Assembly (NCBI RefSeq): GCF_009669305.1
Contig: NZ_SADB01000012.1
Location: 62,001 to 126,000, forward strand
Reading direction: 5' to 3'
Origin: Ancylomarina sp. 16SWW S1-10-2
GTDB taxonomy: Bacteria > Bacteroidota > Bacteroidia > Bacteroidales > Marinifilaceae
Length of the DNA: 64,000 bases
Positions 9,782-18,087 of the stretch are shown piece by piece. The first letter of the stretch is position 1, and each line of letters starts with the position of its first letter. Both the position numbers and the translations under genes were made by a program. The notes under the pieces are model-generated. The model searched no databases. It saw only the letters and a program-made list of their open reading frames with translations, and was not told the DNA's origin.

Positions 9782-9820
9782 AAAAAAAGCCAACTCTTAA
9801 GAGTTGGCTTTATATTATAA
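9782..9820. terminator. Bidirectional hairpin terminator
   Basis: A perfect GCCAACTC/GAGTTGGC stem with a TTAA loop (9789-9808) has seven A before it and TTTATATT after it, so it can end both the plus-strand lipoprotein gene and the minus-strand toxin gene. The sequence through CTTATCTCC at 9841 recurs at 11105-11166. Confidence 0.8.
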
Positions 9821-9863
9821 TCCTAACGAGAGCTTATCTCCTCTGATTAGAATTCTTAAAGTT

Positions 9864-10208
9864 TCAAATAAAATTTTTAAGAATTCTTTCTTTGTCTTCT
9901 GTATCCTTATTCGATTTATGATACAGCTCAATTAACACGATTCTATCTTCTGTTTTAAAATGTGCATATATTAATCTAAATCCAGACTGCACTCCTCGTC
10001 CTTTAAAACTCCTACTTGCTATTTTTTTCACTTTAATAACACATGTTTCTAGTCTTAAATTATCAATTCTGAAACTAAATGGAGGTCTTTCATTAGCATT
10101 TACAAACAAGACCTTCTGAACCACTTTCATATCTTCAGGTAAAGTCTTGTATTTTTTAGATAGCTTTTTCAAATCTTTTTTATATTCCTCTAATTCTTCA
10201 ACTTTCAT
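9864..10208 (-). CDS. RelE/ParE-like toxin of a Panacea toxin-antitoxin pair
   Basis: 114-residue basic protein of the RelE/HigB mRNA-interferase fold: two N-terminal helices (EYKKDLKKLSKKYKTLPED), then strands carrying 'IDNLRLETCVIKVKKIASRSFKGRGVQSGFRLIYAHF' and the terminal 'RIVLIELYHKSNKDTEDKERI' with the Tyr-His-Lys group common at the end of such toxins. Its ATG overlaps the antitoxin stop by four bases (ATGA, 10205-10208), which implies translational coupling after the antitoxin. Expected to cleave mRNA on the ribosome; this is family knowledge and not shown here. Confidence 0.82.
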   Translation of the reverse strand: MKVEELEEYKKDLKKLSKKYKTLPEDMKVVQKVLFVNANERPPFSFRIDNLRLETCVIKVKKIASRSFKGRGVQSGFRLIYAHFKTEDRIVLIELYHKSNKDTEDKERILKNFI

Positions 10209-11002
10209 AAGCCATCCGAATTTTCATCATAAGTTCTTACAGAATAAGGATATTCTCTGTAAAAAGCCAATTCATAATCTATTACCTCACCATCTTTAGA
10301 AGCCAACCATGGTATATCTTTATGAGAGTATTCGCTAATAGCCGAAGCTGACCAATCTGAGTAACGTTCTATTACTCTATCAATAACCTCTTTCTCACTT
10401 GCTTTCATATTGGTTAAATCAGGCTTTACTAGAGGAAAATATCTAGTTTGAGGATAAGTATGATAATCGGATTTAAACCGTTCAAGTTTCTTACTTAAAA
10501 TCATTTGCTTAATTATAGCATCTAATTTTTGAGGAACAGGACCATAAGGCAACTTTCGATATTCAGCTCCTGATAAATGCTCTTCATAAATTTCGTAATA
10601 ATTAAAATCAGCAAAATATAAAAGTTTATATAAAAGTGTTTCGCCAACATTTGGTTTACCAGCACATTTTTCAAGAATATATAAAAAAACATTCTTAAAC
10701 TTTTCAATATTTAGTTCTGGAATTGAGACTCTTAGTTGTTGAGGGATTTCTATTTGACTTGAGTTTAATTCAATATCCTCAATTTTATAATCGGATGATA
10801 AAAATTTGTCAATTGAAACATGTAAGTTATCGGCTATCTTTTTAAGTTCCAAAACCGATAGATTTCTATTACCCAACTCTATTTGAGTTAAAGAAGATCG
10901 TGAAATCTCAATAAGCTTTGATAACTCATCTTGAGAATATCCCTTAGCTTTTCTAAGTTCAGATACTCTTTTCCCGATTTCTTTTTGACTGATATTTTTC
11001 AT
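10205..11002 (-). CDS. XRE HTH-Panacea (DUF4065) antitoxin
   Basis: 265 residues. The N-terminus (about 4-58) is an XRE-type helix-turn-helix (IGKRVSELRKAKGYSQDEL..ISRSSLTQIELGNRNLSV). The C-terminal half (about 95-235) is the Panacea domain, with hallmark 'KLLYFADFNYYEIYEEHLSG' and 'YRKLPYGPVP'. Panacea is known as a general neutralising domain that pairs with many unrelated toxins; the HTH would autorepress. The start at 11002 is chosen because AAAGG stands at 11011-11015, and the promoter's -7 box covers the upstream in-frame TTG at 11023, which is therefore not transcribed as a start. The first gene of the pair. Confidence 0.85.
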   Translation of the reverse strand: MKNISQKEIGKRVSELRKAKGYSQDELSKLIEISRSSLTQIELGNRNLSVLELKKIADNLHVSIDKFLSSDYKIEDIELNSSQIEIPQQLRVSIPELNIEKFKNVFLYILEKCAGKPNVGETLLYKLLYFADFNYYEIYEEHLSGAEYRKLPYGPVPQKLDAIIKQMILSKKLERFKSDYHTYPQTRYFPLVKPDLTNMKASEKEVIDRVIERYSDWSASAISEYSHKDIPWLASKDGEVIDYELAFYREYPYSVRTYDENSDGL

Positions 11003-11020
11003 TCTCATATCCTTTAGATA

Positions 11021-11052
11021 CAAAGATAGATAATAAATGTTCTAATTCAAAC
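11021..11052 (-). promoter_or_regulatory. Bacteroidetes-type promoter of the toxin-antitoxin operon
   Basis: On the minus strand TTTG (11049-11052), a 20-base spacer, then TATCTTTG (11021-11028): an exact match to the Bacteroidetes TTTG-N19/21-TAnnTTTG consensus. The transcript would start near 11016, leaving a leader of only about 14 bases before the ATG at 11002. Confidence 0.8.
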
Positions 11053-11104
11053 CATTTAGTTGTGCTTATATCCAACAATCATGTCAAATATTTATTTCTT
11101 AGAC

Positions 11105-11140
11105 AAAAAAAAAGCCGACTCTAACGAGTCGGCTTTATAT
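11105..11140 (-). terminator. Terminator of the TlpA-like gene
   Basis: On the minus strand, stem GCCGACTC/GAGTCGGC with loop GTTA (11114-11133), followed by nine T. It ends the gene whose stop is at 11197 and sits just upstream of the toxin-antitoxin promoter. Nearly the same element lies at 9782-9841. Confidence 0.85.
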
Positions 11141-11196
11141 TATAATCTTTGAAAAAACTTATCTCCCGCATTAAATAGCGTTTAAATTTTAATAGC

Positions 11197-12705
11197 TCAT
11201 AATAATTCTTTAATATCAGTGAGTATTTGATCAGAACTTGGACGTGAAGCATTAGCTTTTAATAACTTCCCGTCTTTCCCAAATAAAAGAAAATGTGGAA
11301 TACTTTCTATTTTATATCTCTTTATAAGAAGCTTATAATCACTTGAATTTAATAACAAATTAACTCCTTCAATTTTATGTCTTGAGATTGCAGCTTTCCA
11401 ATTTTTCACCTTGCTTTTACAAGCCAAGTAAACAAAAACAACTTCATCAGAATTTAAATTCTTTTTCAACATTTTGGCATAAGGCATCTCCCCCATACAT
11501 GGACCACACCAAGGAGCCCAAAAATCAACATAAATAACTTTTCCTTTATTACTTTGAACAACAGAATCTAGTACTGTGAACTCATTCGTTTTGACATTTA
11601 TATTTTCGAGTGATAATTCCGCCTTAGATTCATTAAAATGAGATTTAAATCCTTTTAGAATATAATCATCTTGAATTAAATTAACGACCTCCTTATATAT
11701 ACAATCTCCTAGTTCTGGAAATGAATTGAAATAATCTAAAGCAAAATATTGCAGACATAAATCTCTCGTAATACCGACAGTTTCCTGAGCTATATATGAA
11801 ATTTGATTTTTAATGTATGAGGGTTTAACTTCCGCATTTTTCCAATCCTTACGCATTTCTAAATAATTCTGTCTTTCTAAGATATTCTTATGGTTTAGGT
11901 ATGAAACTAATCCATGAATATAATCCAATCTACCTCGAGTGAAATAGTTCGTATTAAAATCATCCTCTCTCTCCAAGAATGAATAATAAGATTCAGGCAA
12001 GTCCAAAACATTTATTCGGTCACCATTCATAAACGGTTGCAAATAAGAATAAGACAATAAATCTTCGAAGCATTTATATTTAAGTTCCGAACGGAGGATA
12101 CTATAGAATAATGAATTCGCATTATTTTCACTACCAAAGCGATCAATCGCTTTAAAAGCCTTCTCCTCCCACTTTTCAATGAAGGATTTAAATTCTGATG
12201 CTGATTTTAATTTTGCTTGATCATTAACTAAACGACTGTGTTTACGATTATATATTGAATCAGATGCCCACCTGCTAAATTCAATTACTTTTTCATAATC
12301 ATCAGCCATTCTACCTGAAATTTGAATTTCATTTTTATTTAGGACATATCTTTTAGTCTTGTCAAAACAAGCTTGTCCATCAATACTTAAAAATAAACTG
12401 TCACCAGGACTAACTACAAAAGAAAACCATTTATTATAAATGCCAGAACACATTGCAGGACTTACAATTTCTGTTTCATAATGAAAATAGCCTAATGAGT
12501 CAATATCAACAGGTTCAAAAGGAGTGTTCAAAGCAAACAAATCTGGAACTATAAATTCTATGAATTTCATTTGTTCTTTAGAATTGTAATTCTCAATCTG
12601 TCCAACAATAATAATTTTATCACTTTTTAAATCCGAATTAGATTCGCATGCAAATAAGCTCACAAGAAAAAAGAGATAAATACTTAATTGTAGATTATGC
12701 TTCAT
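11197..12705 (-). CDS. TlpA-like thioredoxin-domain lipoprotein
   Basis: 502 residues: lipoprotein signal with lipobox LFAC (Cys20), an N-terminal beta-rich region of the DUF4369 kind (about 30-130), a helical middle part (about 140-350), and a C-terminal thioredoxin domain (about 365-502) with the active site WAPWCGPCMGEMPYAK and the cis-Pro segment 'IESIPHFLLFGKDGKLL'. Probably a periplasm-facing, membrane-anchored thiol-disulfide reductant. A single-gene unit: its own promoter lies at 12734-12764 and its terminator at 11105-11140. The specific partner is unknown. Confidence 0.88.
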   Translation of the reverse strand: MKHNLQLSIYLFFLVSLFACESNSDLKSDKIIIVGQIENYNSKEQMKFIEFIVPDLFALNTPFEPVDIDSLGYFHYETEIVSPAMCSGIYNKWFSFVVSPGDSLFLSIDGQACFDKTKRYVLNKNEIQISGRMADDYEKVIEFSRWASDSIYNRKHSRLVNDQAKLKSASEFKSFIEKWEEKAFKAIDRFGSENNANSLFYSILRSELKYKCFEDLLSYSYLQPFMNGDRINVLDLPESYYSFLEREDDFNTNYFTRGRLDYIHGLVSYLNHKNILERQNYLEMRKDWKNAEVKPSYIKNQISYIAQETVGITRDLCLQYFALDYFNSFPELGDCIYKEVVNLIQDDYILKGFKSHFNESKAELSLENINVKTNEFTVLDSVVQSNKGKVIYVDFWAPWCGPCMGEMPYAKMLKKNLNSDEVVFVYLACKSKVKNWKAAISRHKIEGVNLLLNSSDYKLLIKRYKIESIPHFLLFGKDGKLLKANASRPSSDQILTDIKELL

Positions 12706-12733
12706 AAACTTCTTAATATTGATAAAATCAAAA

Positions 12734-12764
12734 CAAACATAAACAAATCGTTTTGTAAATACAA
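12734..12764 (-). promoter_or_regulatory. Promoter of the TlpA-like lipoprotein gene
   Basis: Minus strand: TTG (12762-12764), 20-base spacer, TATGTTTG (12734-12741), matching the Bacteroidetes -33/-7 consensus. The start codon at 12705 is about 25 bases past the expected transcription start. Confidence 0.65.
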
Positions 12765-12790
12765 TGGTGGGTTAATTAAATATATTTACA

Positions 12791-12817
12791 AAAAAATCCT
12801 AACCATAAAGGTTAGAA
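12791..12817 (-). terminator. Terminator after hemE
   Basis: Minus strand stem CTAACC/GGTTAG with loop TTTAT, followed by a run of seven T (12791-12797). It lies 28 bases past the hemE stop and ends the haem gene run. Confidence 0.75.
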
Positions 12818-12844
12818 TTTTCAAATATCTATTAGAGAGCTACT

Positions 12845-13882
12845 CTATCTTCCCCAATCAGAAGTTTTTACTTTTTCAATCAAATATTTGACATTCTCAA
12901 CAGGGATATTAGGTAGTAAACCATGTCCTAAGTTAAAAATCCATTTGTGATCTTTACGACCATAATTTAAGTAGTATTCAAATTCCTGATCAATCGCATT
13001 CTTGTCGGCAAGTAATGTTCTAGGATCAAAGTTTCCTTGAATAATCATATCCTCACCTACAATTTTACGAACCTCGTGCAATGGTGTTTGCCAATCGACA
13101 CTTATGCAATCACACAAATCGTAATTCACCATATTAAGACCTAAACCTAATCCCTTAGGTAAATAAATAGTCTTCACTCCTTTTGCACGAACCGCACCAA
13201 GAATAGCTTTTACCGAAGGTAAGAAAACCTCTTTGTACAATTCATTAGGAATTAAACCAGCATGTGTTTCGAATAACTGGAAAGCTTGTACACCATGCTC
13301 CACTTGCTTAAGTGCATAATGAATACTCATCTCCGTAATACGAGTCACCAACTTTTTCATAGTTGCCTTATCGCGATAGATGGCAGGAACAAAGTCAGGA
13401 AAATTTAAGTTCTGACTAAAGCCTTGAAACATATAACACAATGTCGTTAATGGTCCGCCACAGAATCCAATTAAAGGAATTTCTGATGGTTTTGTTGCCA
13501 AAATCACATCTATAGCCTTATAAATATGCTCCAATCGCTCAGGCATATCCGTTAGAAAATTCAATGGATCTTCCACATCCTTAAGCGCCGTTTTAAAAGT
13601 TGGCCCTTTTCCTTCGAAACTCAACTGCATACCTAAAGCTTCAGGTATAACAAGAATATCGGAAAATAAAATAGCCGCATCAACGCCTAAATCACGAATA
13701 GGAAGCAAAGTAACTTCAGCTGCTAGCTTAGGTTCTTCCATCATATGTTTAAAACCATGACTTTCGCGCAGTTTCATATACGAAGGCAAAACACGTCCGG
13801 CTTGGCGCATAAACCAAACTGGTGGACGCTCACGCTTAATGCCGTTTATAGTATCTAAAAAAATGGAATTTGTCATCTTCAT
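12845..13882 (-). CDS. hemE: Uroporphyrinogen decarboxylase
   Basis: 345 residues, the usual length. Catalyses the four decarboxylations of uroporphyrinogen III to coproporphyrinogen III in the cytoplasm. Diagnostic parts are the N-terminal substrate-binding motif PPVWFMRQAGRVLPSY (about 20-35, including the Arg pair), the 'LFSDILVIPEALGM' segment with its catalytic Asp, 'IGFCGGPLTTLCYM' and the C-terminal 'FNLGHGLLPNIPVENV'. Translation can start at Met1 or Met3. It lies 82 bases after hemB and is the last gene of the haem run. Confidence 0.96.
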   Translation of the reverse strand: MKMTNSIFLDTINGIKRERPPVWFMRQAGRVLPSYMKLRESHGFKHMMEEPKLAAEVTLLPIRDLGVDAAILFSDILVIPEALGMQLSFEGKGPTFKTALKDVEDPLNFLTDMPERLEHIYKAIDVILATKPSEIPLIGFCGGPLTTLCYMFQGFSQNLNFPDFVPAIYRDKATMKKLVTRITEMSIHYALKQVEHGVQAFQLFETHAGLIPNELYKEVFLPSVKAILGAVRAKGVKTIYLPKGLGLGLNMVNYDLCDCISVDWQTPLHEVRKIVGEDMIIQGNFDPRTLLADKNAIDQEFEYYLNYGRKDHKWIFNLGHGLLPNIPVENVKYLIEKVKTSDWGR

Positions 13883-13964
13883 AGTTATCGGTTATCAGAA
13901 GCTATCAGTTGTCAAAATTTAATCGCTAAACACAGCGGGCAATTGAAAACCAATAACAGAAAAC

Positions 13965-14954
13965 TTATTTTTTATTTAAAATCTCAGCCACTTCTTTTGC
14001 ATGGTAAGTGATGATAATATCAGCACCGGCACGTTTAATCGATGTCATAATTTCCATCATAACACGATTTCCATCAATCCAATCTCTTTCTTGAGCCGCT
14101 TTTACCATAGAAAATTCACCACTTACATTGTATGCAGCAACTGGCACATTAAATTCATGTTTTGCACGATAGACGACATCAAGGTAACTTAAAGCTGGTT
14201 TCACCATTACAATATCTGCACCTTCGGCAATATCCATTTCAATTTCTCGAAGTGCTTCATCACCATTACGTGGATCCATTTGATACGTACTTCTATTACC
14301 AAACTTAGGAGCTGAATCAGCTGCATCTCTAAATGGTCCGTAAAAACCAGAAGCATATTTTGCAGAGTAAGCCATAATAGGCATTTTCTCAAAACAGTTA
14401 TCATCCAAAGCAGCACGCATATAGCCAATACGACCATCCATCATATCACTAGGCGCTACCATATCAACACCAGCTTTAGCTAAGGAAACTGCCTGAGCTG
14501 CAAGTGTTACCAATGTACTATCGTTATCTACATCGCCATCGACGATAGTTCCACAATGTCCGTGAGTTGTGTACTCGCAATTACAAACATCAGCAATGAT
14601 AAACATTTCTGGTAAATCAGCTTTAATCGCACGAGTCGCATCTTGAACAATACTATGTTCGTGAGTAGCAACTGTTCCATCCTCGTCTTTATGCTCAGGA
14701 ATACCAAAAAGCATAATTGATTTTACACCAGCAGCATACAATTCTTTGCATTTTTCTACCAATAAATCAATCGATAACTGATCGTTACCTGGCATCGACT
14801 TAATTGGATTTTTCACTTTTTCGCCTGGGCAAACAAAAAGTGGCATAATTAAATCATCAGCAGAAAGCGATGTTTCTGCAACCATATCACGCACAACTTT
14901 GCTGTAACGAAGTCTTCTTAAACGTGTTTGAGGAAATAATGGACGTAAACTCAT
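13965..14954 (-). CDS. hemB: Delta-aminolevulinic acid dehydratase (porphobilinogen synthase)
   Basis: 329 residues, full length. Joins two 5-aminolevulinates to porphobilinogen. Both Schiff-base lysines are present (Lys199 in AYSAKYASGFYGPF, Lys252 in IVMVKPALSYLD). The cysteine cluster Cys124, Cys126 and Cys134 (DVCNCEYTTHGHCG) marks this as a zinc-dependent type. Transcribed between hemC and hemE with gaps of 69 and 82 bases. Confidence 0.97.
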   Translation of the reverse strand: MSLRPLFPQTRLRRLRYSKVVRDMVAETSLSADDLIMPLFVCPGEKVKNPIKSMPGNDQLSIDLLVEKCKELYAAGVKSIMLFGIPEHKDEDGTVATHEHSIVQDATRAIKADLPEMFIIADVCNCEYTTHGHCGTIVDGDVDNDSTLVTLAAQAVSLAKAGVDMVAPSDMMDGRIGYMRAALDDNCFEKMPIMAYSAKYASGFYGPFRDAADSAPKFGNRSTYQMDPRNGDEALREIEMDIAEGADIVMVKPALSYLDVVYRAKHEFNVPVAAYNVSGEFSMVKAAQERDWIDGNRVMMEIMTSIKRAGADIIITYHAKEVAEILNKK

Positions 14955-15023
14955 TTTATATAGTTTTTATAATTCATATATGATTTATCTGGGCTCTTAA
15001 AAGAGAACAAATCTTATTTTTTC

Positions 15024-15950
15024 TTACTGATAAAAATTAATATCTTTTTCTTTACAGATAGCTTTCATTTTTTGTGCTAATTCCATTGATTTAGATATCG
15101 ATTCTTCAATAGTCACTTCTAGACTCTCCACAATAAAATCGCCTGTTTGCACATCACCAACAATAGCAATCATATTTAAGTACTTACCATCAACCACAGC
15201 ATGTGCTGCTAAAGGAAACTTACAACCACCTTCAATCTCAGCCATAAAAGCTCGCTCTGCTAATACGGCTTGTTCTGTAGCTTTATGATTTATTTTTTTA
15301 ACAATGTCAATACATTCCAAATCGTTAACACGCGTTTCAATAGCAAGGGCACCTTGTCCAATAGCTGGAATACATAGATCTACATCTAAAAGCATCTCTT
15401 CGTCGAAGTTTTTATCCATACGGTTCATACCCGCAGCAGCTAAAACAATCGCGTCGTATTCGCCATCGTGTAATTTTTGTATACGAGAATCGATATTTCC
15501 ACGAATCTCCTTAAAATTGATATCTGGTCTAATATCGGCCAACTGTACTTTGCGGCGTGGTGAGCCTGTTCCCAATACAAAACCTTGAGGCATATCGTCA
15601 ATAGAAAGACCATCGCGAGTTAAAAAAACGTCACGCGAATCCTCACGCTCAGGATAAGAAACTAATTTCAAACCTTCTGGATTAAAACTAGGCACATCTT
15701 TCAAACTATGTACCGCAATATCGGCCTCCCCTTCTAAAAGTGCATGTTCTAACTCTTTCACAAACAAGCCTGTTCCTCCAAACGAAGTTAATGAACGATT
15801 TAATACGCGATCTCCTTGCGTACTAAACTTTTTTACTTCAAATTCGATATCTGGATTAGCCTTTTGTAGAAGTTCTACAGTTTGTAAAGTTTGTATATAT
15901 GCCAAAAGGCTTGGGCGAGTTGCAACAATTATTTTTTTCTTAAGGGACAT
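15024..15950 (-). CDS. hemC: Hydroxymethylbilane synthase (porphobilinogen deaminase)
   Basis: 308 residues from the ATG at 15950; a longer in-frame start at 15986 would add 12 non-homologous residues. Polymerises four porphobilinogens into hydroxymethylbilane. Seen: the N-terminal KIIVATRPSLLA (RxS motif), 'VHSLKDVP' around the catalytic Asp85, 'GTGSPRRKVQL' and 'IRGNIDSRIQKL' substrate-binding arginines, and Cys243 in EGGCKFP, which carries the dipyrromethane cofactor. hemD, which acts next and is often adjacent to hemC in other Bacteroidetes, is not in this run. Confidence 0.95.
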   Translation of the reverse strand: MSLKKKIIVATRPSLLAYIQTLQTVELLQKANPDIEFEVKKFSTQGDRVLNRSLTSFGGTGLFVKELEHALLEGEADIAVHSLKDVPSFNPEGLKLVSYPEREDSRDVFLTRDGLSIDDMPQGFVLGTGSPRRKVQLADIRPDINFKEIRGNIDSRIQKLHDGEYDAIVLAAAGMNRMDKNFDEEMLLDVDLCIPAIGQGALAIETRVNDLECIDIVKKINHKATEQAVLAERAFMAEIEGGCKFPLAAHAVVDGKYLNMIAIVGDVQTGDFIVESLEVTIEESISKSMELAQKMKAICKEKDINFYQ

Positions 15951-16131
15951 AGTCAAACTTGTAGTTTTAAGCATATTAAACGACACAAATCTCGTTTAAT
16001 TAATGCTAATGATTGAATTAAGAACTCTGATTTTATTAAAAAACAAAGTCTAATATTTCATTCATCTAATTTGCAAAAAAAAAGCCATACAAACGTATTT
16101 ATACAGCTCAATATTTTAACAAAACTAGATG

Positions 16132-17388
16132 CTATTTAGTTTCTGGTTCATGAAAAATCATATTCAATGTTTCCATTGGAGTCGATTGTGTCTGATGATG
16201 ACCTTTAAGGTGATTAATACATGCTCTAGCAATCTTATTCATCAAGTTTGAAGTAATCTTCTCAACACGTTTTAATTCTTCAGGACTCATTTTTGAACGA
16301 TGATAATCTAATTCTTTATCTCTAATTTTATTCAAATCTTCCTTTAGAGCCATAATCACTGGTGACAAGAAAGTGACTTCTAACCAAGCATAAAATTCTC
16401 GAATAGAATCATCAATAATTTCTTCGGCTTGTGGAACACAATTTAAACGTTGATGCATTGTTTCAGAAGTATGTTTTGAAAGTTCATCAACAGAAACCAC
16501 CGTAACATTTTCCAAGGAATCAACAGCAAGATCAACATTACGAGGCACCGATAAATCAAGAACTAATTTGCATTTTTTTGTGTTTTCAAAATGCTCCTTC
16601 ATTAAAGTTGAGTGTGGTGCTCCAGTCGCTACAATAATAACTTCAGCCTTCTCAACTTCCTCAGTTAAGTGAGTCATTGAGCAATAATTAATATCAAATT
16701 TATTAGCCAAAGCTTCCGCTTTTTCCACACTTCGGTTCACTAAAGTAAGTGAACGATTTGCCATATGTTTCACCAAATTGCTACAGGTATCTTTTCCAAT
16801 ATCTCCCGTACCAAAAAGCAAATAATTTGTTGATTCTAAATCATCAACCTTATCTTTAATATACTGAACAGCAGCATGAGAAACAGAAGCAGCACCACGA
16901 CTTAATTCTGTTTCATTCTTAATCTTTTTACTTGCTTTAAATACAAATGAAAAAAGTCGGTTAAGGAAAGAATTAATCAGCTGATAATTTTCAGATAATT
17001 GATATGCATTTTTAACCTGACCAACAATCTGAAAATCCCCAACAATCTGAGAATCGATTCCAGAACAAACTTCATATATGTGTTTTATACACTCACTTCC
17101 CTGAATCGTATAGCCATTGCAACGAAAATCTTCTTCACTCCCTTTGCAATAATTTAAAAATAAGTTTATAACAAGATCCATGTCTGAACTATGAGCATAG
17201 ATTTCAGTTCTATTACAGGTTGATAAAACAATCAAACCTTCAACTCCCTGATCTTTAGCGTCTCGAAGCAAAGCTTCTTGATCCATCTGAGTTAATGAAA
17301 ATTGCCCTCTTACATCCAATGCTGTTTTACGATATGAAACACCTAAAACAAAAAACTTCTGTAAATTTTCTCTTACTTGCGATGACAT
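16132..17388 (-). CDS. hemA: Glutamyl-tRNA reductase
   Basis: 418 residues. First committed step of C5 haem synthesis: reduces glutamyl-tRNA to glutamate-1-semialdehyde with NADPH. The catalytic Cys58 lies in VLSTCNRTEIYA. The NADPH-binding domain has 'LLFGTGDIGKDTCSNLVKHM' (about 192-211) and 'SLTLVNRSVEKAEALA'. The C-terminal dimerisation helix follows. It is the first gene of the hemA-hemC-hemB-hemE run, with 181 bases to hemC, so an extra promoter may lie there. No recognisable haem-regulatory site was seen. Confidence 0.96.
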   Translation of the reverse strand: MSSQVRENLQKFFVLGVSYRKTALDVRGQFSLTQMDQEALLRDAKDQGVEGLIVLSTCNRTEIYAHSSDMDLVINLFLNYCKGSEEDFRCNGYTIQGSECIKHIYEVCSGIDSQIVGDFQIVGQVKNAYQLSENYQLINSFLNRLFSFVFKASKKIKNETELSRGAASVSHAAVQYIKDKVDDLESTNYLLFGTGDIGKDTCSNLVKHMANRSLTLVNRSVEKAEALANKFDINYCSMTHLTEEVEKAEVIIVATGAPHSTLMKEHFENTKKCKLVLDLSVPRNVDLAVDSLENVTVVSVDELSKHTSETMHQRLNCVPQAEEIIDDSIREFYAWLEVTFLSPVIMALKEDLNKIRDKELDYHRSKMSPEELKRVEKITSNLMNKIARACINHLKGHHQTQSTPMETLNMIFHEPETK

Positions 17389-17633
17389 AAATTAATCTAA
17401 TTTTGAGTTCTTCGCCAATATAAATAGCACTAATTAGGCCTGAGACATTACAAAACATATAATTTATCACCGAAAAATTATTGTAAAATGGTCTCACAAT
17501 TGCCCATTCAGAAAACATAGAAATCAATTAAAATCTTTAATAATTTCTATTCCTAAACTATATATTCTATTAACTTTATTTTAACGAAAATATTTTTATC
17601 CAACAGTTTATCTAATTCCCCAAAAGATATTCA

Positions 17634-17921
17634 CTAAGGATTATGCATGTCCTTATTAAAGTAATCAAGAATCGTATTAATCATCTCAATTTTCACGTTT
17701 GCTTTTTTATGATTTGGTTCTAAATCGCTAACCTTAATATAAAAACTCAAAGCTTTAGCCAAATCTCCCAATTGGTGATAAATCTCACCTATCATGAAAT
17801 TAGCTTCAACATGATTTGGCTCCATTTCAACAACCGTTTGATAGTCACTAATTGCTAACTGGAACTCTTCAGCTTCGAACTGTAGCTTAGCTTTTAATAA
17901 AGTATCTTGAATTTTGTCCAT
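17634..17921 (-). CDS. Small TPR protein
   Basis: 95 residues holding two to three tetratricopeptide repeats, e.g. 'AISDYQTVVEMEPNHVEANF' and 'AKALSFYIKVSDLEPNHKKA' with the typical Ala, Tyr and Pro positions. No signal peptide or membrane segment, so a cytoplasmic protein-interaction module. It stands alone with 245 bases to hemA and 166 to the fructosamine-kinase gene. Partner unknown. Confidence 0.75.
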   Translation of the reverse strand: MDKIQDTLLKAKLQFEAEEFQLAISDYQTVVEMEPNHVEANFMIGEIYHQLGDLAKALSFYIKVSDLEPNHKKANVKIEMINTILDYFNKDMHNP

Positions 17922-18087
17922 ATTATCTTTATAAATAGACTGTAAATCTAGTCATTTCAAGCATTTTTGCCATAAATAAAGACAACAAAATCGTTTTTTA
18001 TTTTATCTATATTTTCAAATAAGCTTTAACACATTAGCAACGACATATTTCAATCATGAAAAAATTCAAGATTGACTGAAGCTTTAA

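Noticed and set aside
10522-10707. Minus-strand frame inside the antitoxin gene
   Set aside because: It is a shifted frame of the XRE-Panacea gene, whose protein is clearly recognisable.
11003-11023. TTG start for the antitoxin gene
   Set aside because: The TTG lies within the -7 box of the consensus promoter and ahead of the AAAGG site, so it would not be in the mRNA.
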